A stretch of DNA of 64,000 bases, taken from assembly GCA_937884485.1 (NCBI GenBank), contig CALGCG010000071.1, positions 1 through 64,000 on the forward strand, in the 5' to 3' direction. The notes under the pieces were generated by a model that worked only from the letters and a program-made list of their open reading frames with translations, was not told where the DNA came from and ran no database searches. The translations under genes and the position numbers were made by a program. Source of the DNA: an uncultured Bacteroidales bacterium. Lineage in GTDB: Bacteria; Bacteroidota; Bacteroidia; Bacteroidales; P3. Shown here piece after piece: positions 48,534 to 56,305 of the stretch; positions within the stretch are counted from its first letter, which is position 1; each line of letters begins with the position of its first letter.

Positions 48534-49271
48534 GTGGCACACCTACTGAGCAAGAGCAAATACATCCGGGGCCTGCAGTGCGAGCGGGCACTGTGGCTCG
48601 ACGTCCACGAGCCGCGCCTGGCGCGCTACACCGCCGAGCAGATGCGCCGCTTCGACCGCGGCCGCGACTTCGAGTACGCCTTCAAGGCCCAGTTCCCCGG
48701 CGGCATCGACCTCAGCGCCGAGCTGGGGCGCAACGTCGACCTCTACCCCGCACGCACCGCCGAGCTCCTCGATTTGCGGCCGGGCACGGATGCAAAAATA
48801 GTCCTCTTCGAGGCCGGCTTCCAGTACGACGACGTGCTGGTGCTCGCCGATGTCGTCTGCCAGCGCGAGGACGGCAGCCTCGACATCTACGAGGTCAAGT
48901 CCGGCACCACCCTCAGCGACACCTACCGCCGCGACGCCGCCCTGCAGCACTACGTCATCTCGCACTGCCGCCCAGTGCATAGCTTCTGCATCGTGTATAA
49001 TGGAGCGCCGGCATCTTGCCGGCCAGACGCCATCGAGGATGCCGGCAAGATGCCGGCGCTCCAAGACGGGCGTTTCGCCATCGTCAACCTCACCGCAGAG
49101 CTCGCCGCCGAGGGCGACCGCATTGCCGCCAACATCGCCGAGATGAAGACCATCGTCCGCGCCACCGCCGAGCCCGACACCCCCACCGGACAGCACTGCC
49201 TCACCCCATACGCCTGCCCCTATCAGCACCACTGCCAGCAGGGCGTCCGCCAGCTGTCGCTCTTCGGATAA
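48534..49271 (+). CDS. Cas4/Dna2-like PD-(D/E)XK nuclease (DUF2779 N-domain)
   Basis: 245 residues, GTG start. HLLSKSKYIRGLQCERALWLDVHEP is the DUF2779/Cas4-type N terminus with the first Fe-S Cys. The nuclease core is LVLADVVCQREDGSLDIYEVKSGTTL (Asp, then Glu-X-Lys) and the last three Cys are in HCLTPYACPYQHHC, so a 4Fe-4S cluster is expected. The RNase H-like C-terminal domain of full DUF2779 proteins (about 500 residues) is absent. A 63-bp inverted repeat (49001-49063), exactly 21 codons, is read in frame as GAPASCRPDAIEDAGKMPAL. No cas1 or cas2 near. Role: probably end-resection or DNA repair, unproved. Confidence 0.8.
   Translation: MAHLLSKSKYIRGLQCERALWLDVHEPRLARYTAEQMRRFDRGRDFEYAFKAQFPGGIDLSAELGRNVDLYPARTAELLDLRPGTDAKIVLFEAGFQYDDVLVLADVVCQREDGSLDIYEVKSGTTLSDTYRRDAALQHYVISHCRPVHSFCIVYNGAPASCRPDAIEDAGKMPALQDGRFAIVNLTAELAAEGDRIAANIAEMKTIVRATAEPDTPTGQHCLTPYACPYQHHCQQGVRQLSLFG
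49001..49063. repeat. 63-bp REP-like inverted repeat inside the nuclease gene
   Basis: A 23-bp arm (TGGAGCGCCGGC...TTGCCGGC, 49001-49023) and its exact complement (49041-49063) around 17 bases. Each arm is itself a GCCGGC palindrome. Length divisible by three, no stop codon: the gene is kept open. Confidence 0.9.
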
Positions 49272-50159
49272 TCAGAAACCATTCGGTAATTCCATCCAGC
49301 GGTACCATACGCCTTGCTGTTTGGTATAGATCCATGTGGGTGGGTCTCGGCGTGCATCGGAGGGAATCTTTCTATATTTGAACAGGTCGCCATGGCCTTC
49401 CCGACGCTCAAAATAATCCTTCAATTCGTCCACCGGATAGACAAGGAAGAATATACGGCCACGGTACTTCACATAACCCTCGGCATTGCTAAATGCATCG
49501 GGATGGTATGTCGTGGTAACCGACATACAGACGGTGGCGCTGTCGAACGAGAACAGCGGCGACGGTATGTCCAAGGGCCACGGCAGCGTGGAGTCCCCGT
49601 CCTTGAGTATGTGAAAGTATTCGTCATAGCCGATACTCGGAGTGAAAAAGATATACAAATCACAATACTCGCCACGCTTTATGCGCCGCGGTTTCACTTT
49701 GTGGTCATAGGTGTTGCACTTGCCATCGATGACACGGTCGAGCAGCCGTTTCAACTCGCGGCTTACAATCTTGTATTCCGACAGCGGAGCCAGCATGGCT
49801 CCATCTTTGCTTCCGTAATTTTCCAGTACAATCGTTATAGTATCAAGCCGGTTGAGTTTAATCTCCACAAAAGTGAAGCCATCAGGTAACACACGTACCC
49901 CCTCGCGGCTGTAACGAATGTAGCCTGGATTATCGATTGCGATGTTGTAGGTTCCTGCAGTATCAAGCGGTTTGATGACAAAGACGCCATCCCTATCGGT
50001 CGTTCCGTTGTGAACCTGTTTGCCATCCTTGAGGATGACGACACTTACATACGGCAACGGCCCGCCTTTTGCATCGGTGACGATACCCTTTATACAACCC
50101 TGAGCCTGCCCGCCGACAGCGGCGAGTAGGCTCAGTAAGAGTATAAGTATTCGTTTCAT
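49272..50159 (-). CDS. Exported protein with carboxypeptidase-regulatory-like domain
   Basis: 295 residues. Signal peptide MKRILILLLSLLAAVGGQAQG, then a CarboxypepD_reg-like beta sandwich (IKGIVTDAKGGPLPYVSVVILKDGKQVHNGTTDRDGVFVIKPLDTAGTYNIAIDNPGY), and a C-terminal part with KYRGRIFFLVYPVDELKDYFERREGHGDLFKY that I do not know. Composition is more AT-rich than average here. The stop abuts that of the nuclease gene. Start at 50159; the in-frame extension upstream runs through a 21-bp direct repeat. Confidence 0.65.
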   Translation of the reverse strand: MKRILILLLSLLAAVGGQAQGCIKGIVTDAKGGPLPYVSVVILKDGKQVHNGTTDRDGVFVIKPLDTAGTYNIAIDNPGYIRYSREGVRVLPDGFTFVEIKLNRLDTITIVLENYGSKDGAMLAPLSEYKIVSRELKRLLDRVIDGKCNTYDHKVKPRRIKRGEYCDLYIFFTPSIGYDEYFHILKDGDSTLPWPLDIPSPLFSFDSATVCMSVTTTYHPDAFSNAEGYVKYRGRIFFLVYPVDELKDYFERREGHGDLFKYRKIPSDARRDPPTWIYTKQQGVWYRWMELPNGF

Positions 50160-50164
50160 AGGAG

Positions 50165-50185
50165 TCAGTTCGCCGGGAAGGCGAT
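50165..50185. repeat. 21-bp direct repeat, left copy
   Basis: TCAGTTCGCCGGGAAGGCGA plus T; identical to 50805-50825. The pair brackets the DUF4160/DUF2442 genes. Confidence 0.9.
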
Positions 50186-50224
50186 TGGCAAATGGTTTTG
50201 GTTTCACATCGGTTGTATTGTCGA

Positions 50225-50530
50225 TTATTCCCCATACTTTGCAGCAGGTTCTGCTGCAGTGGGCAGGGGTGAGTCGTCGTCTATGTCGTAAGGGCGGACA
50301 CTATGTTCGTAAAGGTATTCCGGAGCAAAGTCGGCTCCGTTGGGCCACTCCACTGTGTTGAAAGGGATGGAGAACTGTTGGAAATAGGCCTTGTCGTGCA
50401 AAGGTAGAAATACCTCGCCATCCAGTTTGTCGGCAAGGTCGACTACGCGCATCTCCCCATTGTTGAACCACAAGCGGAGTCGGTAGTCGCCAATGTATTC
50501 GGCCTTTGTTATTTCCAGAAACATACTCAT
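50225..50530 (-). CDS. DUF2442 protein
   Basis: 101 residues: LEITKAEYIGDYRLRLWFNNGEMRVVDLADKLDGEVFLPLHDKAYFQQFSIPFNTVEWPNGADFAPEYLYE is a typical DUF2442 domain. It overlaps the DUF4160 gene by one base. This pairing recurs in many bacteria and has been suspected to be toxin-antitoxin-like; which partner would be toxic is not known to me. AT-rich relative to the window. Confidence 0.88.
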   Translation of the reverse strand: MSMFLEITKAEYIGDYRLRLWFNNGEMRVVDLADKLDGEVFLPLHDKAYFQQFSIPFNTVEWPNGADFAPEYLYEHSVRPYDIDDDSPLPTAAEPAAKYGE

Positions 50531-50793
50531 TACTTAAGCGGTGTTATTTTGTCAGGATTGATGCCTTTGCTGGCTTTTTCCCATGCTTCGAGTAATTCTT
50601 CCCTGTATATGTCAAGCCATTCGAGAATCATGCGCACTGCACGGCCTGGCATCTCGCCTTTGATGGTACCGGTTTTTATGTCAACCGACACCTTGTATTC
50701 TCCATGATTGTACCATGCGTGGAAATGTGGCGGCACATGGTCGCGGAAGTTCATAAAGATGGTTATTCCGTAGAAATAACTAACCTGCGGCAT
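50530..50793 (-). CDS. DUF4160 protein
   Basis: 87 residues with the family pattern GITIFMNFRDHVPPHFHAWYNHGEYKVSVDIKTGTIKGEMPGRAVRMILEWLDIYREELLEAWEKASKG; the HVPPHFHA His cluster is the mark of DUF4160. First gene of the pair. It begins 12 bases from the right 21-bp repeat. Confidence 0.9.
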   Translation of the reverse strand: MPQVSYFYGITIFMNFRDHVPPHFHAWYNHGEYKVSVDIKTGTIKGEMPGRAVRMILEWLDIYREELLEAWEKASKGINPDKITPLK

Positions 50794-50804
50794 GGCAATC
50801 TCAA

Positions 50805-50825
50805 TCAGTTCGCCGGGAAGGCGAT
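50805..50825. repeat. 21-bp direct repeat, right copy
   Basis: Identical to 50165-50185. This copy forms the last codons and stop of the YD-repeat gene, so it is probably the original, the other a duplication made when the cassette came in. Confidence 0.9.
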
Positions 50826-51635
50826 CTCGCGCTCGATGACCTGGTAGGGCACGTTGTTGCGGTAGATGGTCTGGCGCACCCAGTTGTCGTCCTCGTCGTA
50901 CTCGTAGACGTAGCTGTGCTTCCAGTTGAGGTGCTCATCGTAGTTGAACGAGCTGACCTCGATCAGGTTGTCGTGGTCGTCGTAGTAGTAGGTGGTGAGG
51001 GCCGAGAGGAACTCGTCGGCGTCGTAGAAGCGCCACTCGATGCGGTTGCCGCGGGCGTCGTATTTATACAGGTAGTGCTGCATCAGGTCGCCGTCGCGGT
51101 TGTAGAACTCCATCTCGGTGCAGTTGCCCTTCTGGTCGTATTTGTATTTGCGCAGCTCGGTCATCTCGCCGTCCTGGTCGAAGCTCTGCTCCTCGACCAT
51201 CAGACCGTTGACGTACTTCGAACTCTCCTTCTTGGTCATCTGGTTGCCAAGGTATACCGTGCGCTCGATGCGGTTGCCGTCCTTGTCGTTGAGGTAGGCC
51301 GTGCGGCCGGTGAGCATCTTCTCGCGGTTGTACTCGTTCCAGCCCAGGCTGTAGCCGTTGACATCGAAGAAATAGCTGTACCACGTATAGTCGTTGGCGC
51401 GGGTGCGGAACTTGTCGGCGAAGTTGCCGCGCTTGTCGAAGGTGATGCTGTCGATGCAGATGAGCTGCCGACCGCCGTCGCGACCCCCGTGGAGGTTGTA
51501 TGTGTACTCAATCACGTAGAGCGCATTGCCGTGGATTCCCATCTCGGTGCGCGAGTTCTTGCGGGGCTTGTGGCCTGCCGCAAAGGCCGTTCCTGCAACG
51601 AGGAGGGCCATCATGAGTGCGATATTTTTCTTCAT
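50805..51635 (-). CDS. Exported YD-repeat-like protein
   Basis: 276 residues. Signal peptide MKKNIALMMALLVAGTAFA, then a ladder of Tyr-Asp rich beta units: YNLHGGRDGGRQLICIDSITFDKRGNF, RKYKYDQKGNCTEMEFYNRDGDLMQHYLYKYDARGNRIEWRFYDADEF, YYYDDHDNLIEVSSFNYDEHLNWKHSYVYEYDEDDNW. The KYDxxGN pattern is that of YD/RHS repeats, but without a toxin core; likely a small surface or periplasmic protein. Start 51635 fits the signal best. Confidence 0.75.
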   Translation of the reverse strand: MKKNIALMMALLVAGTAFAAGHKPRKNSRTEMGIHGNALYVIEYTYNLHGGRDGGRQLICIDSITFDKRGNFADKFRTRANDYTWYSYFFDVNGYSLGWNEYNREKMLTGRTAYLNDKDGNRIERTVYLGNQMTKKESSKYVNGLMVEEQSFDQDGEMTELRKYKYDQKGNCTEMEFYNRDGDLMQHYLYKYDARGNRIEWRFYDADEFLSALTTYYYDDHDNLIEVSSFNYDEHLNWKHSYVYEYDEDDNWVRQTIYRNNVPYQVIEREIAFPAN

Positions 51636-51657
51636 TTTTATCATTGTTTTCAAAATG

Positions 51658-51665
51658 CAAAGATA
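51658..51665 (-). promoter_or_regulatory. Promoter -7 element of the YD-repeat gene
   Basis: TATCTTTG on the minus strand, 23 bases before the ATG. Confidence 0.75.
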
Positions 51666-51701
51666 CAACTTTTTCGCGATATCAACGCAAAATATCCAAA
51701 A

Positions 51702-53207
51702 TTATTGTTTCTGCTCCCCGTTTTTCTTCCCTTTTTTGACAAAGAACAGTACGCCGAGGGCCGCGGTGAAGGCGGCGGCCAGGCTGTAGCCGAGGGCGCG
51801 CGGGAGCACCTCGCCGAGGCCCACGCCCGGAGCCACCATGAGGAAACTGGCGGTCACCATGGTCATGAACAGCGCCGGGACAAGTGTCAGCCAGTACCAG
51901 CCCTTGCCGGGATGCAGCTTGCTGAGGAACACCGTGACGGCCCAGAGGGTCACCATGGCCAGCACCTGGTTGGCCCAGGAGAAGTAGCGCCAGATGATCT
52001 GGAACCCGTCGTTGTCGGCGATGGAGAAGACGAGCAGGCCCGCCGTGATGGCGAAGATGGGCACGGCCACCAGCAGGCGCTTGCCGATGGGTTTCTGGTC
52101 GATGTGCATGAAGTCGGCCACGATGAGGCGCGCCGACCGCAGGGCGGTGTCGCCGCTGGTGACGGCGGCGGAAACCACGCCGAGCAGCGTCACGAAAGCA
52201 ATGGCCGTCGGGAACCATGTGTCGGCGATGAGCTTCACCATGCCGGCATCCTTCTCGCCGTGGTAGAGCGAAGCGTCGCCGCCATAGAAGAAGTAGGCGG
52301 CAGCGGCAGCCCAAATCAGGGCCACGACGCCCTCGGCAATCATGGCGCCGTAGAAGATGGGGCGCGCCTGCTTCTCGTTGATCATGCAACGGGCCATGAG
52401 GGGGCTCTGCGTGGCATGGAAACCGCTGATGGCGCCGCAGGCAATGGAGATGAACATCATGGGGAACACGGGGTTGGTCTCGGCCTGGGGATGGTGGTTG
52501 GCCAGGAAAGAACGGCCGTCGGCGTCGGTGCCCCACAGCTCGGGAATCTGCACCCCGTAGACCACAAAGGCAACCACGATGGCCACAGCCATGGCCAACA
52601 GCAGGATGCCGAAAATGGGATAGACCTTGCCGATGACCTTGTCGATGGGCAACAGCGTGGCCAACAGATAGTAGACGAAGATGACGGCAATCCAGAAATA
52701 GAGGATGGCCATGGGGCTGAACCCGGCGGCGAAAGCAGGAACAAACGGGGCACCGGAAAGGAGCTTGGCGGGGGTGTTGACGAACACCACACCCACCAGA
52801 ATCATCAGCACCACGGTGAAGCCGCGCATGAACTGTTTCATGCCGTTGCCCAGGTACTTGCCATGAATCTCGGGCAGCGAGGCACCGTCCTGGCGAATGG
52901 AGATGAAACCCGAGATGAAATCGTGCACGGCACCCGCCAGAATGCAGCCAAAAACAATCCACAGGAACGACGCCGTACCGAACTGCGCACCCATCACGGC
53001 ACCGATGATCGGGCCAACGCCGGCGATGTTCAGGAACTGGATGAGGAAGATGCGCCACGGCTTCATCGGCACATAATCGACTCCGTCGGGGTGCGCCACG
53101 GCGGGCGTCGTGCGCTGGGGGGCGACACCGATGATGCGTTCTATCAGTTTGGAATAGAGCCAATAACCAAGTATCAGCAAGATGATGGAAACAATGAATG
53201 TTATCAT
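51702..53207 (-). CDS. cstA: Carbon starvation protein CstA-type transporter
   Basis: 501 residues with about 13-15 membrane segments. CstA features: YVPMKPWRIFLIQFLNIAGVGPIIGAVMGAQFG, AVHDFISGFISIRQDGASLPE, SGFHATQSPLMARCM, TSGDTALRSARLIVADF and FSWANQVLAMVTLWAVTVFL. Relatives import peptides or pyruvate in starving cells. I start at ATG 53207 (MITFIVSIILLILGYWLYSK), the first helix; the earlier in-frame ATG crosses the promoter. Confidence 0.93.
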   Translation of the reverse strand: MITFIVSIILLILGYWLYSKLIERIIGVAPQRTTPAVAHPDGVDYVPMKPWRIFLIQFLNIAGVGPIIGAVMGAQFGTASFLWIVFGCILAGAVHDFISGFISIRQDGASLPEIHGKYLGNGMKQFMRGFTVVLMILVGVVFVNTPAKLLSGAPFVPAFAAGFSPMAILYFWIAVIFVYYLLATLLPIDKVIGKVYPIFGILLLAMAVAIVVAFVVYGVQIPELWGTDADGRSFLANHHPQAETNPVFPMMFISIACGAISGFHATQSPLMARCMINEKQARPIFYGAMIAEGVVALIWAAAAAYFFYGGDASLYHGEKDAGMVKLIADTWFPTAIAFVTLLGVVSAAVTSGDTALRSARLIVADFMHIDQKPIGKRLLVAVPIFAITAGLLVFSIADNDGFQIIWRYFSWANQVLAMVTLWAVTVFLSKLHPGKGWYWLTLVPALFMTMVTASFLMVAPGVGLGEVLPRALGYSLAAAFTAALGVLFFVKKGKKNGEQKQ

Positions 53208-53231
53208 GTTTTTAGTCTTTTTTAGCAGTTG

Positions 53232-53239
53232 CAAAAGTA
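53232..53239 (-). promoter_or_regulatory. Promoter -7 element of cstA
   Basis: TACTTTTG on the minus strand, 25 bases before the ATG. Confidence 0.7.
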
Positions 53240-53380
53240 CAACTTTTTTCAAACATGGCAAAAAAAAATATCTAACGAATCAAAAACCACGTCGAAACAG
53301 ATTCGATTTTTCCAAATACATCGTATACGACATATTTTTATCCTCGCTATCCGAAGTCTTTTTTTTTTAATTCCGGATAA

Positions 53381-53424
53381 GGAGAGGAGTAGGAGAGGGG
53401 TAAGAGAGGAGTAAGAGGGGGTTC
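53381..53424. repeat. 11-bp phased purine repeat (copy G)
   Basis: GGAGAGGAGTA, GGAGAGGGGTA, AGAGAGGAGTA and AGAGGGGGTTC, four units of exactly 11 bp, in the 491-bp gap between divergent cstA and glsA. The rest of the gap is AT-rich, holds the two promoters and shows nothing else I can support. Confidence 0.82.
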
Positions 53425-53661
53425 GTCTTATGTACTGATTTTTAGCGAGATGCCTTCTTTCTATGTTGCATAGTGCTGATATGCAATAATTTAATATATA
53501 ATTTAACAATTTTTCACACTTGTTGGAACTAAGGCGCGTTTTTGGCATCGATGTTCGTAATGATGGAGGATGAGTTGAGAATAAATCGTGCACGATGTAA
53601 AATTTCAGGGGCTAAAAAGTGATGTTTTATAAAATTTTGTTTCCATATAAAAAAAAAGTCG

Positions 53662-53669
53662 TATCTTTG
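53662..53669 (+). promoter_or_regulatory. Promoter -7 element of the glsA operon
   Basis: TATCTTTG, 30 bases before the ATG; a TTTG lies 22 bases further up (53636-53639). Confidence 0.75.
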
Positions 53670-53698
53670 CAGTTTAAAAACAACGACAGATTTTCGAG

Positions 53699-54547
53699 AT
53701 GGAAAAAGAGGATATAGGAGAGAAATATATTGACTTGCAGCGGATTCTGGGTGATAAAGGGGTCCGTCTGCCGGGTTTTGTATTGCGTTGGGCGGAGCGT
53801 TTGTTGCACATCGACGAGATAAACGAGACCATCTACAAGGATCGCGAATACTTCGGTCTGGACTTTGTCTATGCCTTCACCGAAGGCAGGGAGCCATGGA
53901 ACCTGGGTCTCGACGTGCAGGTGAAGGGACTGGAGAATGTGCCCGTTGAGGGCAACCAGATGGTGGTGGGCAACCATCCGCTGGGAGGTCCTGACGGATT
54001 GGCCCTGATGGGCGCCGTGGGCCGCGTGAGGAAGGACATCAAGTTTCCGGTGAACGACTTCCTGTGCTACCTGCCTGGCCTGAAGGAACTCTTTGTGGCT
54101 ATCGACAAGGTGAACAAGACCAAGGCCTTGGCCAACCTTGAGCAGGCTTTTGCCGACGCCAAGATGCTGCTCTACTTCCCTGCCGGGGCCTGCTCGCGCC
54201 GCATCAAGGGCGTGGTGCAGGATCTGGACTGGAAGCCCACCTTCGTCAAAAAAGCCGTCAAGTACGGCCGCGACATCGTGCCGGTGTTCACCGATGCGCT
54301 GAACCGCAACCGCTTCTACACCGTGGCGAACATTCGCAAGCACCTGGGCATCAAGTTCAGCTACGAGATGGCCATGCTGCCCGCCGAGATGTTTGCCCAG
54401 CGCGGCAAGACCTTCTCCATCACCTTTGGCAAGCCTATAGCCGCCAGCACTTTCGACCGCCGCCACACCCCCGCCGAGTGGGCGGCCTTGCTGCGCGAAC
54501 ATGTATACAAGCTGAAAACCGATCCTGCTGCCGAATTTGCATTTTGA
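53699..54547 (+). CDS. glsA: Lysophospholipid-type O-acyltransferase, GlsA-like
   Basis: 282 residues of the PlsC fold: MVVGNHPLGGPDGLALMGAVGRVRKDIKFPVNDFLCYLPGLKELFVAIDKVNK with the catalytic His-Asp as NHPLGGPD, and LLYFPAGACSRRIKGVVQDLDWKPTFVKKA. The next gene encodes an OlsB-like N-acyltransferase; in Bacteroides thetaiotaomicron such a pair (glsA, glsB) makes glycine lipids, with this partner adding the O-linked chain. The assignment rests on that pairing. Confidence 0.85.
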   Translation: MEKEDIGEKYIDLQRILGDKGVRLPGFVLRWAERLLHIDEINETIYKDREYFGLDFVYAFTEGREPWNLGLDVQVKGLENVPVEGNQMVVGNHPLGGPDGLALMGAVGRVRKDIKFPVNDFLCYLPGLKELFVAIDKVNKTKALANLEQAFADAKMLLYFPAGACSRRIKGVVQDLDWKPTFVKKAVKYGRDIVPVFTDALNRNRFYTVANIRKHLGIKFSYEMAMLPAEMFAQRGKTFSITFGKPIAASTFDRRHTPAEWAALLREHVYKLKTDPAAEFAF

Positions 54548-54552
54548 ACTTT

Positions 54553-55692
54553 ATGAGACCGACCATGAGTACAGAAATGGATTTATCATACATTGCCCCG
54601 CCCGTTGACCGCGAACTGATAAAAAAGGAGCTGAAGCAGAAACATTTCCTGCGCAAGAGCAACTTTGGAAACAAGGAAATCTACGTCACTACGGCGCACC
54701 TCTCGCCCAACATTATGAGGGAGATAGGCCGCTTGCGCGAGTTGAGTTTCGCCGCCGACGGCGGCGGTAGCGGCAAGGAGGTGGATATCGACATGTATGA
54801 CACCCTCGACGACCCCTACTGCTGCAAGCAGCTCTTTGTGTGGAGTCCTGAGGACGAGGAGATTGTCGGCGCCTACCGCTTCATTCACGGCAGCAACATG
54901 ATGCGCCGCGAGGACGGCTCCATTGTCACCCCCACGGCCGACCAATACCAGTTCAGCGAGCAGTTTGTCAACGAGTATCTTCCCTATACGGTGGAGCTGG
55001 GCCGTGCCTTTGTCCAGCCCGCCTATCAGCCCGGCAACAACCTTCGCAAAGGCCTCTACAGCCTCGACAACCTGTGGGACGGGCTGGGGTGCCTGATTCT
55101 CGAGATACCCGAGACGCGCTTCTTTTTCGGCAAGATTACCATGTATGGCGACCTCGACCGTAAGGCCCGCGACCTGATTCTCTTCTTCTACCAGAAACAT
55201 TTCCCCGACCGCGACGGCCTGGTGTGGCCCTACGAGCGCGTGGAGATAGAGAGCGACTACAACGAGCTGGTGCGCCTCTTCACCGGGCGCAACTACAAGG
55301 AAGACTACCAGATACTGCTCCATGCGGTGCGCGAACGCGGATGTACGGTGCCGCCGCTCATCAATGCCTACATGAACCTCACACCCACGATGCGCTCCTT
55401 CGGCACCTGTCCCAACCATCACCTGCAGGGCACTACCGACACGGGTATCCTCATCACCCTCAACGACATCTTCCCCGACAAGCGCCGTCGCTATATCGAC
55501 AGCTATGAGGAACGTAACTTGAAGCTCGACCGCCGCCGTCTGTTCAGCATCAATATGAAGCTGCTGCCGTGGTGGAAAAAGCAGGCCTCCGAAGAGGAGA
55601 AGGAAACGTTGGTTGAGCTGAAGAAACTGAAGAAGAAACAGCACCAGCTGAGGCAAGAGTTGAAGAAAATCAAACGTGCCAACAGAAAATAG
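54553..55692 (+). CDS. glsB: N-acyltransferase, OlsB/GlsB-like (GNAT, hemolysin-type)
   Basis: 379 residues. GNAT core: IMREIGRLRELSFAADGGGSGKEVDIDMYDTLDDPYCCKQLFVWSPEDEEIVGAYRFIHG, and YTVELGRAFVQPAYQPGNNLRKGLYSLDNLWDGLG with the ELGR motif. In Bacteroides GlsB attaches a 3-hydroxyacyl chain to glycine as the first step to glycine and flavolipin-type lipids. The C terminus is a Lys-rich helix (ETLVELKKLKKKQHQLRQELKKIKRANRK) likely to touch the membrane. Starts 5 bases after glsA; the ATG four codons later is an alternative. Confidence 0.85.
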   Translation: MRPTMSTEMDLSYIAPPVDRELIKKELKQKHFLRKSNFGNKEIYVTTAHLSPNIMREIGRLRELSFAADGGGSGKEVDIDMYDTLDDPYCCKQLFVWSPEDEEIVGAYRFIHGSNMMRREDGSIVTPTADQYQFSEQFVNEYLPYTVELGRAFVQPAYQPGNNLRKGLYSLDNLWDGLGCLILEIPETRFFFGKITMYGDLDRKARDLILFFYQKHFPDRDGLVWPYERVEIESDYNELVRLFTGRNYKEDYQILLHAVRERGCTVPPLINAYMNLTPTMRSFGTCPNHHLQGTTDTGILITLNDIFPDKRRRYIDSYEERNLKLDRRRLFSINMKLLPWWKKQASEEEKETLVELKKLKKKQHQLRQELKKIKRANRK

Positions 55693-55702
55693 GAGGTAGA
55701 CC

Positions 55703-56299
55703 ATGAAGATAAGCAGCGCAGAGTTCAGCATCAGCAGTCCGGACTACCGCAAATGTCCGCAGGACGGACGTCCGGAGTATGCGTTCATTGGCCGGAGCAA
55801 TGTGGGCAAGTCGTCGCTCATCAATATGCTGACGGGCGTGAAGGGGCTGGCCAAGACGTCGGGGCGGCCTGGCAAAACGCAGCTTATCAACCATTTCCTA
55901 ATCAACAACGAGTGGTATCTTGTCGACCTGCCAGGTTATGGCTATGCCCGCACCTCCAAGACCTCGCGCGAGAAATGGAGTGTGATGATGCGCGACTATT
56001 TCCTGCACCGTGAGGCGCTTACAAATGTTTTTGTATTGATAGACAGTCGCATACCTCCGCAGCGTATAGACCTGGAATTTATTAATTTCCTTGGTGAGAA
56101 CGGGGTGCCGCTGTCGTTGGTCTTCACCAAGGCCGACAAGGAGAGCCAGCGCGAAGTGCAGGCCAACATGAAAGCCATGAAGAAGGCGTTGCTTGAAATG
56201 TGGGAGGAGTTGCCTCCGATTTTCCTCACTTCGTCGCTCAACGGTATGGGCCGCGACGCGGTGCTGGAGAGCATAGAAAAAATCAATGAAACACTATAA
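55703..56299 (+). CDS. engB: Ribosome biogenesis GTPase YsxC/EngB
   Basis: 198 residues. G1 GRSNVGKSSLIN, switch I region KTSGRPGKTQLINHF, G3 DLPGYGYA, G4 TKADKES and G5 TSSLNGMG. Needed for the large ribosomal subunit in other bacteria. Starts 10 bases after glsB. Confidence 0.97.
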   Translation: MKISSAEFSISSPDYRKCPQDGRPEYAFIGRSNVGKSSLINMLTGVKGLAKTSGRPGKTQLINHFLINNEWYLVDLPGYGYARTSKTSREKWSVMMRDYFLHREALTNVFVLIDSRIPPQRIDLEFINFLGENGVPLSLVFTKADKESQREVQANMKAMKKALLEMWEELPPIFLTSSLNGMGRDAVLESIEKINETL

Positions 56300-56305
56300 A
56301 TTGCT

